A DNA stretch of 14,651 nt from DATGIQ01 sp035295665 (GTDB taxonomy: Bacteria > Planctomycetota > Planctomycetia > Gemmatales > Gemmataceae). Shown piece by piece: positions 14,629 through 14,651 of the stretch. Under the pieces are notes generated by a model. It did no database searches, was not told where the DNA came from, and was given only the letters and a program-made list of their open reading frames with translations. Position 1 is the first letter of the stretch. The number at the start of each line of letters is the position of its first letter. The translations under genes and the position numbers were made by a program. The DNA lies in the NCBI GenBank assembly GCA_035295665.1, contig DATGIQ010000377.1, positions 1-14,651 on the forward strand. Reading direction: 5' to 3'.

Positions 14629-14651
14629 CAGTTGCTAAGAACCACGAATAG

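Overview
The window (about 14.6 kb, GC-rich) looks like a piece of a planctomycete chromosome, most likely from the Gemmata-like group. The grounds are a peptidase whose N-terminus carries the planctomycete LEPR-type motif, a YdjY-type protein beside a secreted WD40 propeller, and a giant membrane-anchored low-complexity protein of the DUF4175-like kind. No rRNA, tRNA, CRISPR array, insertion sequence or phage gene was recognised.

Left part (1-4556): apart from a probable gene tail at the extreme left edge, the genes lie on the minus strand. They are a small catalase-like haem peroxidase, an EgtB-type ergothioneine sulfoxide synthase, a secreted seven-repeat WD40 protein and a YdjY-domain protein with a C-x2-C-x-C-x-C motif. 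EgtB and the catalase-like protein both suggest peroxide or thiol redox defence, although no egtD lies beside egtB. The WD40 and YdjY genes sit close together and could share a transcript.

Middle (4557-9541): a 734-bp region without an intact gene holds the decayed N-terminal part of an alpha/beta hydrolase on the minus strand. It also holds two short palindromes next to the start regions of the divergent neighbours. A plus-strand gene of 1351 codons then encodes three membrane segments, an extracytoplasmic domain, about 690 residues of E/K/Q/G/P/N/S-rich low-complexity sequence and a conserved C-terminus. Behind it lies a 195-bp spacer with a weak terminator-like hairpin and a perfect 30-bp-arm inverted repeat.

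Right part (9575-14651): nadB (L-aspartate oxidase) has all its key residues. After a 445-bp gap come a very acidic 122-residue protein and, 54 bp later, a calcineurin-like metallophosphoesterase, probably one transcription unit. On the opposite strand, convergent with it, is an S53 (sedolisin-type) serine-carboxyl peptidase that has an LEPR N-terminus in place of a pro-domain. A long imperfect hairpin lies between the two convergent genes and overlaps the last codons of the peptidase. The peptidase has a good sigma70-type promoter with an AT-rich upstream patch.

The genes do not form one obvious pathway. The points that deserve attention are the acidic protein/phosphoesterase pair, the giant low-complexity protein, the hydrolase remnant and the long hairpins. 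I do not see a clearly new multi-gene system.
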